The notes: a model not told the origin generated them from the letters alone. 64,000 nt of DNA from Pseudomonas sp. 10-1B (GCF_000935045.1 NZ_JYKS01000052.1:1-64000), one strand, 5' to 3'. Counted from the stretch's first letter, positions 1-8,424 are shown. Made by a program: numbers and translations.

Positions 1-83
1 CCCACAGGACCTCCACAGATCCTGAACGCTGTGGTTTACCTGTGGCAACTGCCCTGACAGGGCTAGGTGGGCTGCTCTGCAGC

Positions 84-172
84 CCATCGCTGGCAAGCCA
101 GCTTTCACAGGACCTCCACAGATCTTGAATACTGTGGTGTACCTGTGGGAGCTGGCTTGCCGGCGATGAGGC
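84..172. repeat. REP pair (GCCGGCAAGCCAGC type)
   Basis: Two inverted copies of a REP-like unit (core ATCGCTGGCAAGCCAGCT and its complement GAGCTGGCTTGCCGGCGAT) flank a short spacer containing CCTCCACAGAT. The preceding bases 1-60 repeat part of the spacer (CACAGGACCTCCACAGATC), so a decayed copy of the element probably also lies there. The element sits downstream of the GlcG-like gene and may act in termination or mRNA stability. Confidence 0.8.
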
Positions 173-191
173 CAGAACAGGCAATAAAGAT

Positions 192-632
192 TTAGGCTGC
201 TACCCCGGCATCCGCCCGCAACCCCACCTCCTCGATCGCACTGATCGCACACTGCTCGTCGATATCCGACGTATCCCCGCTGATCCCGACAGCACCCAGC
301 ACCATACCGTCCTGATCACGAATCAGCACACCACCGGGTGCCGGCACCACCGGCCGCTCCCCCATCCCGTTCAGCGCGGCAAAAAACGCCGGCCGCTGCT
401 GCGCATCCAGCGCCAGCAGGCGCGAGCCCTTGCCCAGGGCAATCGCGCCCCAGGCCTTGCCTGTGGCCACCTCCGGCCGGATCAGGCTGGCGCCATCCTC
501 GCGTTGCAGCGCCAGCAAGTGCCCGCCAGCATCCAGCACCGCCACGGTCAATGGCGCGGCATTGATCTTGCGGCCCGCTGCCAGCGCGGCATTCACCAGG
601 CTGACCGCGACTTTCAGGTTCAAAACGTTCAT
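192..632 (-). CDS. GlcG/HbpS-family heme-binding-like protein
   Basis: A 146-residue protein of the GlcG/HbpS family (DUF336), small single-domain proteins often found next to glycolate or glyoxylate genes. The family core is visible: the LTVAVLDAGGHLLALQRED stretch, the PEVATGKAWGA helix, and a C-terminal half with GGVLIRDQDG and GAVGISGDTSDIDEQCA. The frame stays open upstream to 755, but the ATG at 632 starts the family domain and is preceded by AGAGGACC. It is divergent from gcl and shares a 257-bp control region with it, which suggests a linked role in glyoxylate or glycolate use. The biochemical role of this paralogue is not established; some family members bind heme. Confidence 0.85.
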   Translation of the reverse strand: MNVLNLKVAVSLVNAALAAGRKINAAPLTVAVLDAGGHLLALQREDGASLIRPEVATGKAWGAIALGKGSRLLALDAQQRPAFFAALNGMGERPVVPAPGGVLIRDQDGMVLGAVGISGDTSDIDEQCAISAIEEVGLRADAGVAA

Positions 633-714
633 GGAAAGGTCCTCTTCTTGTTGTGAGAAGCCCTGAGGGCAGTTGAAAACCGATAGAACAAATAGAACAC
701 AACGAAATGTATTT

Positions 715-724
715 TTGTATACAA
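715..724. promoter_or_regulatory. Palindromic operator candidate TTGTATACAA (copy 1)
   Basis: A perfect 10-bp palindrome in the gcl/GlcG-like intergenic region, about 83 bp upstream of the GlcG-like start codon. The same 10-mer recurs at 855-864, 15721-15730 and 33775-33784. The shape (TGTATACA core) is typical of operators for GntR/FadR-type regulators. In P. putida KT2440 a GntR-type repressor, GclR, is known to control gcl; that it binds this sequence is inference. Confidence 0.6.
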
Positions 725-809
725 TATTTTGAAACGATCGTATGCGACAGCGCAAAACCCCGTTTTCACTGGCGCCCTGATGAAAGCCAGATCAACCGAT
801 GAAAACCCA

Positions 810-839
810 TTGACCTGAGCCGCCAGGCGTGAATACACT
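810..839 (+). promoter_or_regulatory. Candidate sigma-70 promoter of gcl
   Basis: TTGACC at 810-815 and TACACT at 834-839 are separated by 18 bp, giving a plausible -35/-10 pair with an expected start near 846. The operator-like palindrome at 855-864 would then lie just inside the transcript, a position suited to repression. This is a motif match only. Confidence 0.45.
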
Positions 840-854
840 CTGTCGCAAAGCAAG

Positions 855-864
855 TTGTATACAA
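855..864. promoter_or_regulatory. Palindromic operator candidate TTGTATACAA (copy 2, gcl)
   Basis: Identical palindrome 26 bp before the gcl ATG and about 10 bp downstream of the predicted transcription start. With copy 1 it brackets the divergent control region, which fits cooperative repression of both genes. Confidence 0.6.
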
Positions 865-889
865 TTACAAAATCGATGAGGCACAAACC

Positions 890-2665
890 ATGAGCAAAAT
901 GAGAGCAATCGATGCAGCCGTTCTGGTCATGCGCCGTGAAGGTGTAGATACCGCGTTCGGCATCCCAGGGGCTGCCATCAACCCGTTGTACTCGGCCCTG
1001 AAGAAAGTCGGTGGCATCGATCACGTCCTCGCTCGTCACGTCGAAGGTGCCTCGCACATGGCAGAGGGCTACACCCGCGCCAACCCGGGCAACATCGGCG
1101 TGTGCATCGGCACCTCCGGCCCCGCCGGCACCGACATGGTCACCGGCCTGTACAGTGCCTCGGCCGACTCCATTCCGATTCTGTGCATCACCGGCCAGGC
1201 GCCACGTGCCCGCCTGCACAAGGAAGACTTCCAGGCTGTCGACATCACCAACATCGTCAAGCCGGTGACCAAGTGGGCGACCACCGTTCTGGAACCAGGC
1301 CAGGTGCCTTACGCCTTCCAGAAAGCCTTCTATGAAATGCGCACCGGCCGCCCTGGCCCAGTGCTGATCGACCTGCCGTTCGACGTGCAGATGGCCGAAA
1401 TCGAATTCGACATCGACGCCTACGAGCCACTGGCAATCAACAAGCCGTCCGCTACCCGCGTACAGGCGGAAAAAGCCCTGGCCCTGCTCAATGACGCCGA
1501 GCGCCCATTGCTGGTGGCCGGTGGTGGCATCATCAACGCCGACGCCAGCGACAAGCTGGTCGAGTTCGCCGAGCTGACCGGCGTACCGGTGATCCCGACC
1601 CTGATGGGCTGGGGCACCATCCCGGACGACCACGCACAAATGGTCGGCATGGTCGGCCTGCAGACTTCGCATCGCTACGGCAACGCCACCCTGCTGAAAT
1701 CCGACCTGGTGTTCGGCATCGGTAACCGCTGGGCCAACCGCCACACCGGTTCGGTCGACGTGTACACCGAAGGCCGCAAGTTCGTGCACGTGGACATCGA
1801 ACCGACCCAGATCGGCCGCGTGTTCACCCCGGACCTGGGTATCGTTTCCGACGCCGGCAAGGCACTGGACGTGTTCCTCGAAGTGGCCCGCGAGTGGAAG
1901 GCCGCTGGCAAGCTGAAGTGCCGCAAGGCCTGGCTGGAAGACTGCCAGCAGCGTAAATCGAGCCTGCAGCGCAAGACCCACTTCGACAACGTGCCGGTCA
2001 AGCCGCAGCGCGTATACGAAGAAATGAACCAGGTATTCGGCAAGGACACCTGCTACGTCAGCACCATCGGCCTGTCGCAGATCGCCGGCGCGCAGTTCCT
2101 GCACGTGTACAAGCCTCGCCACTGGATCAACTGCGGCCAGGCCGGCCCGCTGGGCTGGACCATCCCTGCCGCGCTGGGCGTGGTAAAGGCCGATCCGAAG
2201 CGCAAGGTCGTCGCACTGTCGGGTGACTACGACTTCCAGTTCATGATCGAAGAACTGGCCGTGGGCGCGCAGTTCAACCTGCCATACGTCCACGTGCTGG
2301 TGAACAACGCCTACCTGGGCCTGATCCGCCAGGCGCAACGTGGCTTCGACATGGATTACTGTGTACAACTGGCGTTCGAGAACATCAACGCCACCGACGC
2401 TGCCACCTACGGTGTCGATCACGTCGCCGTGGTCGAAGGCCTGGGCTGCAAGGCCATCCGTGTGTTCGAGCCGGCCGAGATCGCCCCTGCCCTGCTCAAG
2501 GCACAGAAAATGGCCGAAGAGTTCCGCGTACCGGTGGTGGTCGAAGTGATTCTCGAACGTGTGACCAACATTTCCATGGGCACCGAGATCAACGCGGTCA
2601 ACGAATTCGAAGACCTGGCCCTGGTCGGCAACGACGCGCCAACCGCCATCTCGCTGCTGGACTGA
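890..2665 (+). CDS. gcl: Glyoxylate carboligase (tartronate-semialdehyde synthase)
   Basis: A 591-residue ThDP-dependent enzyme that joins two glyoxylates, releasing CO2 and giving tartronate semialdehyde. The N-terminal PYR domain has GIPGAAINPLYSAL and ARHVEGASHMAEGYTRA. Val51 occupies the place of the usual ThDP-activating Glu, which is a hallmark of Gcl within the acetolactate-synthase family. The C-terminal PP domain has the cofactor segment ALSGDYDFQF followed by VNNAYLGLIRQ. Length matches the family. It is the first gene of the gcl-hyi-glxR-ttuD-pykF series and is followed by a strong hairpin before hyi. In KT2440 this cluster is normally quiet and must be derepressed for growth on ethylene glycol (known for that strain). 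Confidence 0.97.
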   Translation: MSKMRAIDAAVLVMRREGVDTAFGIPGAAINPLYSALKKVGGIDHVLARHVEGASHMAEGYTRANPGNIGVCIGTSGPAGTDMVTGLYSASADSIPILCITGQAPRARLHKEDFQAVDITNIVKPVTKWATTVLEPGQVPYAFQKAFYEMRTGRPGPVLIDLPFDVQMAEIEFDIDAYEPLAINKPSATRVQAEKALALLNDAERPLLVAGGGIINADASDKLVEFAELTGVPVIPTLMGWGTIPDDHAQMVGMVGLQTSHRYGNATLLKSDLVFGIGNRWANRHTGSVDVYTEGRKFVHVDIEPTQIGRVFTPDLGIVSDAGKALDVFLEVAREWKAAGKLKCRKAWLEDCQQRKSSLQRKTHFDNVPVKPQRVYEEMNQVFGKDTCYVSTIGLSQIAGAQFLHVYKPRHWINCGQAGPLGWTIPAALGVVKADPKRKVVALSGDYDFQFMIEELAVGAQFNLPYVHVLVNNAYLGLIRQAQRGFDMDYCVQLAFENINATDAATYGVDHVAVVEGLGCKAIRVFEPAEIAPALLKAQKMAEEFRVPVVVEVILERVTNISMGTEINAVNEFEDLALVGNDAPTAISLLD

Positions 2666-2675
2666 CCGCCTGACG

Positions 2676-2696
2676 CCCCCAGGCATACCCTGGGGG
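2676..2696 (+). terminator. Intercistronic hairpin gcl-hyi
   Basis: CCCCCAGG, a short CATAC loop and CCTGGGGG form a strong stem 11 bases after the gcl stop, followed by CCTTCATC with no long T run. It more likely stabilises the gcl message or attenuates readthrough than fully terminates. Confidence 0.55.
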
Positions 2697-2719
2697 CCTT
2701 CATCGCAAGGAGACAACTC

Positions 2720-3502
2720 ATGCCTCGCTTCGCTGCCAACCTGTCCATGCTGTTCACCGAACAGGACTTTCTGGCCCGCTTCAAGGCTGCTGCCGACGCT
2801 GGCTTCAGCGGTGTCGAATACCTCTTCCCGTACGACTTCAGCGCTGCCGAGATCAAGCAGCAACTGGAGGCCAACGGCCTGACCCAGGTGCTGTTCAACC
2901 TGCCCGCTGGCGACTGGGCCAAAGGTGAGCGCGGGATCACCTGCCACCCCGACCGCATCGAAGAATTCCGTGCTGGTGTCGACAAGGCCATCGAATACGC
3001 CAAGGTGCTGGGCAACACCCAGGTCAACGCCCTGGCCGGTATCCGCCCCCAGGGGCTGGACTGCGCGACCGTACGCAAGACCTTCGTCGACAACCTGAAG
3101 TACGCCGCCGACAAGCTCAAGGCCGCCGGGATCCGCCTGGTCATGGAAATGATCAACACCCGTGACATCCCCGGCTTCTACCTGAACACCACCAAGCAGG
3201 CCCTGGAGATCCAGGCCGAAGTGGGCAGCGACAACCTGTTCCTGCAGTACGACATCTACCACATGCAGATCATGGAAGGTGACCTGGCCCGCACCATGGA
3301 AGCCAACCTGCAACTGATCAACCACATCCAGCTGGCCGACAACCCTGGCCGCAACGAACCAGGCACCGGCGAGATCAACTACCGCTTCCTGTTCGAGCAC
3401 CTGGACCGCATCGGCTACCAGGGCTGGGTGGGCGCGGAGTACAAGCCACTGACCACCACCGAAGCAGGCCTGGGCTGGCTGAAGACCCATAACGCAATCT
3501 GA
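2720..3502 (+). CDS. hyi: Hydroxypyruvate isomerase
   Basis: A 260-residue TIM-barrel protein of the AP-endonuclease-2/Hyi family. It interconverts hydroxypyruvate and tartronate semialdehyde, so it can rescue hydroxypyruvate formed beside the carboligase reaction. Family features seen: the start MPRFAANLSMLFTE, the LVMEMINTRDIPGFYL segment with its metal-ligand Glu, the YDIYHMQIMEGD segment with Asp/His ligands, and GYQGWVGAEYKP near the end. AAGGAGACAACTC precedes the ATG. It lies 54 bp after gcl and is followed by a REP pair before glxR. Confidence 0.95.
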   Translation: MPRFAANLSMLFTEQDFLARFKAAADAGFSGVEYLFPYDFSAAEIKQQLEANGLTQVLFNLPAGDWAKGERGITCHPDRIEEFRAGVDKAIEYAKVLGNTQVNALAGIRPQGLDCATVRKTFVDNLKYAADKLKAAGIRLVMEMINTRDIPGFYLNTTKQALEIQAEVGSDNLFLQYDIYHMQIMEGDLARTMEANLQLINHIQLADNPGRNEPGTGEINYRFLFEHLDRIGYQGWVGAEYKPLTTTEAGLGWLKTHNAI

Positions 3503-3537
3503 ACGGCTGAACGCTAGCTCCCTGTGAAACACGAAAC

Positions 3538-3626
3538 CCTGTGGGAGCGGGCATGCCCGCGAACACCGGCATAGCCGGTGCCATCCACCGAGTCGCCTGT
3601 TTCGCGGGCATGCCCGCTCCCACAGC
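3538..3626. repeat. REP pair (GCGGGCATGCCCGC type)
   Basis: Inverted copies of TGTGGGAGCGGGCATGCCCG face each other around an inner ACCGGCATAGCCGGT palindrome. They fill the hyi-glxR gap, inside a presumed operon, and may protect the upstream mRNA from 3' decay. Confidence 0.85.
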
Positions 3627-3660
3627 TTGAGACATCACAAATACAAAGAGGCATATTCTC

Positions 3661-4551
3661 ATGGCTAAAATCGGTTTCATCGGCACCGGCATCATGGGCA
3701 AGCCCATGGCTCAGAACCTGCAGAAAGCAGGTCACAGCATCTTCGTTTCCACCCACCACGACGCAGCTCCCGCTGACCTGATCGCCGCCGGTGCCGTAGC
3801 CCTGGCCAACCCGAAAGAAGTTGCCCAGGAAGCCGAGTTCATCATCGTCATGGTCCCCGACACCCCGCAGGTCGAAAGCGTCCTGTTCGGTGAAAACGGC
3901 GTGGCCGAAGGCGTCGGCCCGAACAAGGTGGTGATCGACATGAGCTCGATCTCGCCTACCGCCACCAAAGTGTTCGCCGAGAAAATCAAGGCCACCGGTG
4001 CCGCCTACCTGGACGCCCCGGTGTCCGGCGGTGAAGTGGGTGCCAAGGCTGCGACCCTGAGCATCATGGTCGGTGGCTGCCCGAAAGCCTTCGAGCGCAC
4101 CCTGCCGCTGTTCGAAGCCATGGGCAAGAACATCACCCGCGTCGGTGGCAACGGCGACGGCCAGACCGCCAAGGTCGCCAACCAGATCATCGTCGCCCTG
4201 AATATCCAGGCCGTTGCCGAAGCGCTGCTGTTCGCCGCCAAGAACGGCGCCGACCCGGCCAAGGTGCGTGAAGCACTGATGGGCGGCTTCGCCTCGTCGA
4301 AGATCCTCGAAGTACACGCCGAGCGCATGATCAAGGGCACCTTCGACCCAGGCTTCCGCATCAACCTGCACCAGAAAGACCTGAACCTGGCCCTGCAAGG
4401 CGCCAAGGAGCTGGGCATCAACCTGCCCAACACCTCCAATGCCCAGCAAGTGTTCAACACCTGCCAGGCCTTGGGCGGCGGTAACTGGGACCACTCGGCG
4501 CTGATCAAAGGCCTGGAGCACATGGCCAACTTCTCGATCCGCGACCTGTAG
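3661..4551 (+). CDS. glxR: Tartronate semialdehyde reductase (2-hydroxy-3-oxopropionate reductase)
   Basis: A 296-residue beta-hydroxyacid dehydrogenase that reduces tartronate semialdehyde to D-glycerate with NAD(P)H. The N-terminus has the Rossmann motif GFIGTGIMGKPMAQNL. The substrate loop DAPVSGGEVGAK lies at 118-129, and the catalytic Lys171 sits in GNGDGQTAKVANQ. The C-terminal half is the all-helical dimerisation domain. It acts directly after Gcl. The TAG stop is contained in a single REP element that begins at the stop codon. Confidence 0.96.
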   Translation: MAKIGFIGTGIMGKPMAQNLQKAGHSIFVSTHHDAAPADLIAAGAVALANPKEVAQEAEFIIVMVPDTPQVESVLFGENGVAEGVGPNKVVIDMSSISPTATKVFAEKIKATGAAYLDAPVSGGEVGAKAATLSIMVGGCPKAFERTLPLFEAMGKNITRVGGNGDGQTAKVANQIIVALNIQAVAEALLFAAKNGADPAKVREALMGGFASSKILEVHAERMIKGTFDPGFRINLHQKDLNLALQGAKELGINLPNTSNAQQVFNTCQALGGGNWDHSALIKGLEHMANFSIRDL

Positions 4552-4572
4552 GAGCGGGCTTGCCCGCGATGA
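4549..4572. repeat. Single REP overlapping the glxR stop codon
   Basis: TAGGAGCGGGCTTGCCCGCG begins exactly at the glxR stop codon, so the stop is supplied by the repeat. It is a lone copy rather than an inverted pair. Confidence 0.75.
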
Positions 4573-4626
4573 AGCATACGCTGTCTGACCTGCGACCACA
4601 GGTCAGGTAGTGACCAGAGCAACACC

Positions 4627-4670
4627 CGCCCCTGGTTCGGCCTGCACGGAGGCAGTTCCAGGGGCGTTTT
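4627..4670 (+). terminator. Rho-independent terminator-like hairpin between glxR and ttuD
   Basis: CGCCCCTGG (4627-4635) pairs with CCAGGGGCG (4658-4666) across a 22-base loop and is followed by TTTT. It lies between two genes of the same pathway, so it probably reduces readthrough into ttuD-pykF or ends the first transcript. Confidence 0.65.
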
Positions 4671-4705
4671 CGATTCTGCAGAACAACAATAATTGGGAGC
4701 CTGCC

Positions 4706-5980
4706 ATGTCGGTCGATCCGCAAAAACTTCTCCGCGAGCTGTTCGACACAGCCATCGCCGCCGCCCACCCCCGTCAAGTCCTCGAACCCTACCTGCCCGC
4801 CGACCGTAGCGGCCGGGTCATCGTCATCGGCGCCGGCAAGGCCGCAGCCGCCATGGCCGAAGTAGTCGAGAAGAGCTGGCAGGGCGAAGTCTCCGGCCTG
4901 GTCGTCACCCGCTACGGCCATGGCGCCAACTGCCAGAAGATCGAGGTGGTCGAAGCCGCCCACCCGGTCCCCGATGCCGCCGGCCTGGCCGTGGCCAAGC
5001 GCGTGCTGGAACTGGTCAGCAACCTCACTGAAGACGACCGTGTCATCTTCCTGCTCTCCGGCGGCGGCTCTGCCCTGCTGGCCCTGCCCGCCGAGGGCCT
5101 GACCCTGGCCGACAAGCAGCAGATCAACAAGGCACTGCTGAAATCCGGCGCCACCATCGGCGAGATGAACTGCGTGCGCAAGCACCTCTCGGCGATCAAG
5201 GGCGGCCGCCTGGCCAAGGCCTGCTGGCCGGCCACGGTCTACACCTATGCCATTTCCGATGTACCGGGCGACCTCGCCACGGTGATCGCTTCCGGCCCCA
5301 CCGTGGCCGACCCGAGCACCTCGGCCGATGCCCTGGCCATCCTCAAGCGCTACAACATCGAAGCACCCAAAGCGGTCATCGACTGGCTCCACAACCCAGC
5401 CTCGGAAACCGTGAAGGCCGACGACCCAGCCCTGGCCCGCAGCCACTTCCAGCTGATCGCCAAGCCTCAGCAGTCGCTCGAAGCCGCCGCGGTCAAAGCC
5501 CGCCAGGCCGGTTTCAGCCCGCTGATCCTCGGTGACCTGGAGGGCGAATCGCGCGAGGTCGCCAAGGTGCACGCCGGTATCGCCCGGCAGATCGTCCTGC
5601 ACGGCCAGCCGCTGAAGGCGCCCTGCGTGATCCTCTCTGGCGGCGAGACCACCGTGACCGTGCGCGGCAATGGCCGTGGCGGGCGCAACGCCGAGTTCCT
5701 GCTCAGCCTCACCGAAAGCCTCAAGGGCCTGCCGGGCGTGTACGCCCTGGCCGGTGACACCGACGGCATCGATGGCTCGGAAGAAAACGCCGGCGCCTTC
5801 ATGACCCCGCACAGCTACGCCCGCGCCGAAGCCTTGGGCCTGTCGGCCAGCGACGAGCTGGACAACAACAACGGCTATGGCTACTTCGCCGCGCTGGATG
5901 CGCTGATCGTCACCGAGCCGACCCGCACCAACGTCAACGACTTCCGTGCCATCCTGATCCTCGAGACTGCCCAATCATGA
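4706..5980 (+). CDS. ttuD: Glycerate 2-kinase / TtuD-type (MOFRL family), annotated hydroxypyruvate reductase in relatives
   Basis: A 424-residue protein of the DUF4147-MOFRL family. Relatives are named TtuD (hydroxypyruvate reductase) in older annotation, but the family's demonstrated activity is glycerate 2-kinase (ATP + D-glycerate to 2-phosphoglycerate), which fits this pathway. Seen: VIVIGAGKAAAAMAEV near residue 40, FLLSGGGSALLALP near 120, and the C-terminal MOFRL segment with GGRNAEFLL and ALAGDTDGIDGSEENAGA. The ATG at 4706 was chosen over the upstream in-frame start because GGGAGC precedes it and the family domain begins there. It overlaps pykF by 4 bases (ATGA), so the two are translationally coupled. 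Confidence 0.9.
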   Translation: MSVDPQKLLRELFDTAIAAAHPRQVLEPYLPADRSGRVIVIGAGKAAAAMAEVVEKSWQGEVSGLVVTRYGHGANCQKIEVVEAAHPVPDAAGLAVAKRVLELVSNLTEDDRVIFLLSGGGSALLALPAEGLTLADKQQINKALLKSGATIGEMNCVRKHLSAIKGGRLAKACWPATVYTYAISDVPGDLATVIASGPTVADPSTSADALAILKRYNIEAPKAVIDWLHNPASETVKADDPALARSHFQLIAKPQQSLEAAAVKARQAGFSPLILGDLEGESREVAKVHAGIARQIVLHGQPLKAPCVILSGGETTVTVRGNGRGGRNAEFLLSLTESLKGLPGVYALAGDTDGIDGSEENAGAFMTPHSYARAEALGLSASDELDNNNGYGYFAALDALIVTEPTRTNVNDFRAILILETAQS

Positions 5981-7392
5981 CGCCTGATAAAAAAGTCAAA
6001 ATCCTCGCCACCCTTGGCCCTGCGATCAAAGGCATCGACGACATCCGCCAGCTGGTCGAAGCCGGGGTGAACATCTTCCGCCTCAACTTCAGCCACGGCG
6101 AGCATGCCGACCATGCCCTGCGCTACCAGTGGATCCGCGAAGTCGAGCAGCAGCTGAACTACCCGCTGGGCATCCTCATGGACCTGCAAGGGCCAAAGCT
6201 GCGCGTAGGCCGTTTTGCCGACGGCAAGGTGCAATTGCAACGCGGCCAGGCCCTGCGCCTGGACCTGGACAAAACCCCGGGCGACAGCCAGCGGGTCAAC
6301 CTGCCGCACCCGGAAATCATCGCCGCCCTCGAACCCGGCATGGACCTGCTGCTGGACGATGGCAAGCTGCGCCTGCGCGTCACCGCCAAGCACAGCGATG
6401 CCATCGACACCGAAGTGCTGAACGGTGGCGAGCTGTCCGACCGCAAGGGTGTCAACGTGCCCCAGGCCGTGCTCGACCTGTCCCCGCTCACCGAGAAAGA
6501 CCGCCGCGACCTGGCCTTTGGCCTGGAGCTGGGCGTGGACTGGGTGGCCCTGTCGTTCGTACAGCGCCCGGAGGACATCGTCGAGGCCCGCCAACTGATC
6601 GGTGACCGTGCCTACCTGATGGCCAAGATCGAAAAACCATCGGCAGTCGAACAACTGCAAGCCATCGCCGAACTGGCGGATGCGATCATGGTGGCCCGTG
6701 GCGACCTGGGCGTGGAAGTGCCGGCCGAAAGCGTGCCGCAAATCCAGAAACGCATCATCGGCACCTGCCGCCAGTTGGGCAAGCCGGTGGTGGTGGCCAC
6801 GCAGATGCTCGAATCCATGCGTTTCTCGCCGGCGCCAACCCGTGCCGAAGTCACCGACGTGGCCAACGCCGTGGCCGAAGGAGCCGATGCGGTGATGCTG
6901 TCGGCCGAAACCGCCTCGGGTGACTATCCACTGGAAGCCGTGCAGATGATGAGCAAGATCATCCGCCAGGTGGAGAACGGCCCGGACTACCAGGCCCAGC
7001 TCGACGTTGGCCGGCCGAAAGCCGAGGCTACCGTGTCGGACGCCATCAGCTGCGCCATCCGCCGTATCAGCGGCATCCTGCCAGTAGCGGTACTGGTCAA
7101 CTACAGCGAGTCGGGCAACTCGACACTGCGCGCGGCACGCGAACGGCCACGGGCACCGATCCTCAACCTGACCCCCAACCTGACCACCGCGCGCCGCCTG
7201 AGCGTGGCCTGGGGTGTGCACTCGGTGGTCAACGATCGCTTGCGCCAGGTCGACGAGGTGGTTTCCACCGCGCTGGAAATCGCCCAGGCGCAGGGCATGG
7301 CCAGCCGTGGCGACACCCTGCTGATCACGGCCGGTGTGCCTTTCGGCAAGCCGGGGTCGACTAACACGCTGCGGATCGAGACTTTGCTCTGA
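5977..7392 (+). CDS. pykF: Pyruvate kinase
   Basis: A 471-residue pyruvate kinase (PEP + ADP to pyruvate + ATP). Seen: N-terminal KILATLGPA, the FRLNFSHGEH active-site segment, the B domain around 70-165, the ARGDLGVE metal-binding motif, VVVATQMLESM, and LSAETASGDYP. The last 120 residues form the allosteric C domain. It is coupled to ttuD by a 4-base overlap, so glycerate-derived 2-phosphoglycerate can flow to pyruvate. This looks like a pathway-dedicated isozyme; KT2440 has another pyruvate kinase elsewhere (from memory). Confidence 0.95.
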   Translation: MTPDKKVKILATLGPAIKGIDDIRQLVEAGVNIFRLNFSHGEHADHALRYQWIREVEQQLNYPLGILMDLQGPKLRVGRFADGKVQLQRGQALRLDLDKTPGDSQRVNLPHPEIIAALEPGMDLLLDDGKLRLRVTAKHSDAIDTEVLNGGELSDRKGVNVPQAVLDLSPLTEKDRRDLAFGLELGVDWVALSFVQRPEDIVEARQLIGDRAYLMAKIEKPSAVEQLQAIAELADAIMVARGDLGVEVPAESVPQIQKRIIGTCRQLGKPVVVATQMLESMRFSPAPTRAEVTDVANAVAEGADAVMLSAETASGDYPLEAVQMMSKIIRQVENGPDYQAQLDVGRPKAEATVSDAISCAIRRISGILPVAVLVNYSESGNSTLRAARERPRAPILNLTPNLTTARRLSVAWGVHSVVNDRLRQVDEVVSTALEIAQAQGMASRGDTLLITAGVPFGKPGSTNTLRIETLL

Positions 7393-7400
7393 GATTGCCG

Positions 7401-7417
7401 GGGGCGCTTTGCGCCCC
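7401..7417 (+). terminator. Hairpin after pykF
   Basis: GGGGCGC-TTT-GCGCCCC forms a perfect 7-bp stem 8 bases past the pykF stop, followed by TGTGGG and a lone REP unit. It has no U tract, so it is a weak or Rho-assisted terminator. Confidence 0.5.
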
Positions 7418-7441
7418 TGTGGGAGCTGGCTTGCCGGCGAA
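7418..7441. repeat. Single REP unit
   Basis: TGTGGGAGCTGGCTTGCCGG immediately follows the pykF hairpin. No inverted partner is visible. Confidence 0.7.
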
Positions 7442-7542
7442 TGGAGGGCAAAGCCCTCCCCCAGCACTGAAATACCAGACCTGCGGAAAACCCGAGGCCC
7501 AAAGAGGCCCACCGCTTCCCCATCCACCTCACTGACTGCCCC

Positions 7543-8424
7543 ATGTACACCAAAGATTTCGTCAACCCGTGCCCCGACTGGGCCACGGCGCTGCTCAACG
7601 GCTTCAGCCAGGTGCTGCTGCTGCGCAACCCCCTGTGCGGCCTGTGCTGCCTGCTGGCCATCCTGCTGACCGCGCCCAACCTGGTCGGCGGCGCCCTGCT
7701 CGGCGCCCTGGCCGGCCTGCTCACCGCGCAACGCCGCGGCTACGACCGTACCGACCGCCAGGCCGGGCTGTACTGCTACAACGGCGTACTCATCGGCATC
7801 CTGATCAGCGCCGTGCTGCCCTGGTCGGCCATCCTGCCCCCACTGATCATCGCCGCCGGCGGCTTGTCCAGCATCATCACCCACCAATGGCGCAAGCGCG
7901 GCGGCAAGCTGCTGATCGCCTACACCGCCCCCTTCGTCATGCTGGGCTGGGCCACACTGCTAATCGCCAGCCCCTCGCCCAGCGGCTTCGTCGAAGCCGA
8001 CCCGCTGTATGCCCTGGCCCGCGGCATAGGCCAGATCTTCCTGCTTGACCAGCCCTTGGCCGGATTGCTGATCATCGTCGGCATGTTCATTGCCAACCCC
8101 TACGCGGCAATGTGGGCGGTGATCGGCTCGGCCATCGGTGGCGGCGTGGCGCTACTCGTCGATCAGGCGCAGGCAGCATGGCTGGGCCTGTATGGTTTCA
8201 ACGCCGCGCTGGCGGCGCTGGCCTTCAGCAGGCAAGGCGAAAAGCCCTGGGTGACGCTGCTGGCCATCGCCCTGGCCTTACTGCTGCAACCACTGTTCAA
8301 GCTGCTGCCAGTGGCCGGCCTGACCGCCCCCTTCGTCACCGCCTGCTGGCTGATGCACCTTGGGGTACACCTGAAAAACCAGCACCACGGTCGCCTAGGC
8401 GCACGCCCCCAACAACGGAACTGA
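7543..8424 (+). CDS. Urea transporter (UT family)
   Basis: A 293-residue integral membrane protein with about ten hydrophobic segments, in the two-fold arrangement of the urea transporter (Yut/UT-A) family. Typical segments are GFSQVLLLRNPLCGLCCL near the N-terminus and YNGVLIGILIS, where family members carry the urea-pore LxxxN-type helix. It would let urea enter passively. Its nearness to glyoxylate genes makes sense because allantoin breakdown gives both urea and glyoxylate (inference). It is separated from pykF by a hairpin and a REP unit. Its last 89 bp overlap the 3' end of the opposite-strand RHS gene. Confidence 0.88.
   Translation: MYTKDFVNPCPDWATALLNGFSQVLLLRNPLCGLCCLLAILLTAPNLVGGALLGALAGLLTAQRRGYDRTDRQAGLYCYNGVLIGILISAVLPWSAILPPLIIAAGGLSSIITHQWRKRGGKLLIAYTAPFVMLGWATLLIASPSPSGFVEADPLYALARGIGQIFLLDQPLAGLLIIVGMFIANPYAAMWAVIGSAIGGGVALLVDQAQAAWLGLYGFNAALAALAFSRQGEKPWVTLLAIALALLLQPLFKLLPVAGLTAPFVTACWLMHLGVHLKNQHHGRLGARPQQRN

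Noticed and set aside
629..3532. A 967-codon open frame antisense to gcl and hyi
   Set aside because: Gcl and hyi are unmistakable on the other strand. The antisense translation is Val/Gly/His-rich with no domain, which is the usual effect of third-position GC in genes of this composition.
5881..7887. A 668-codon frame antisense to pykF and the urea transporter
   Set aside because: Composition-driven; no start context and no recognisable domain, while both + strand genes are clear.
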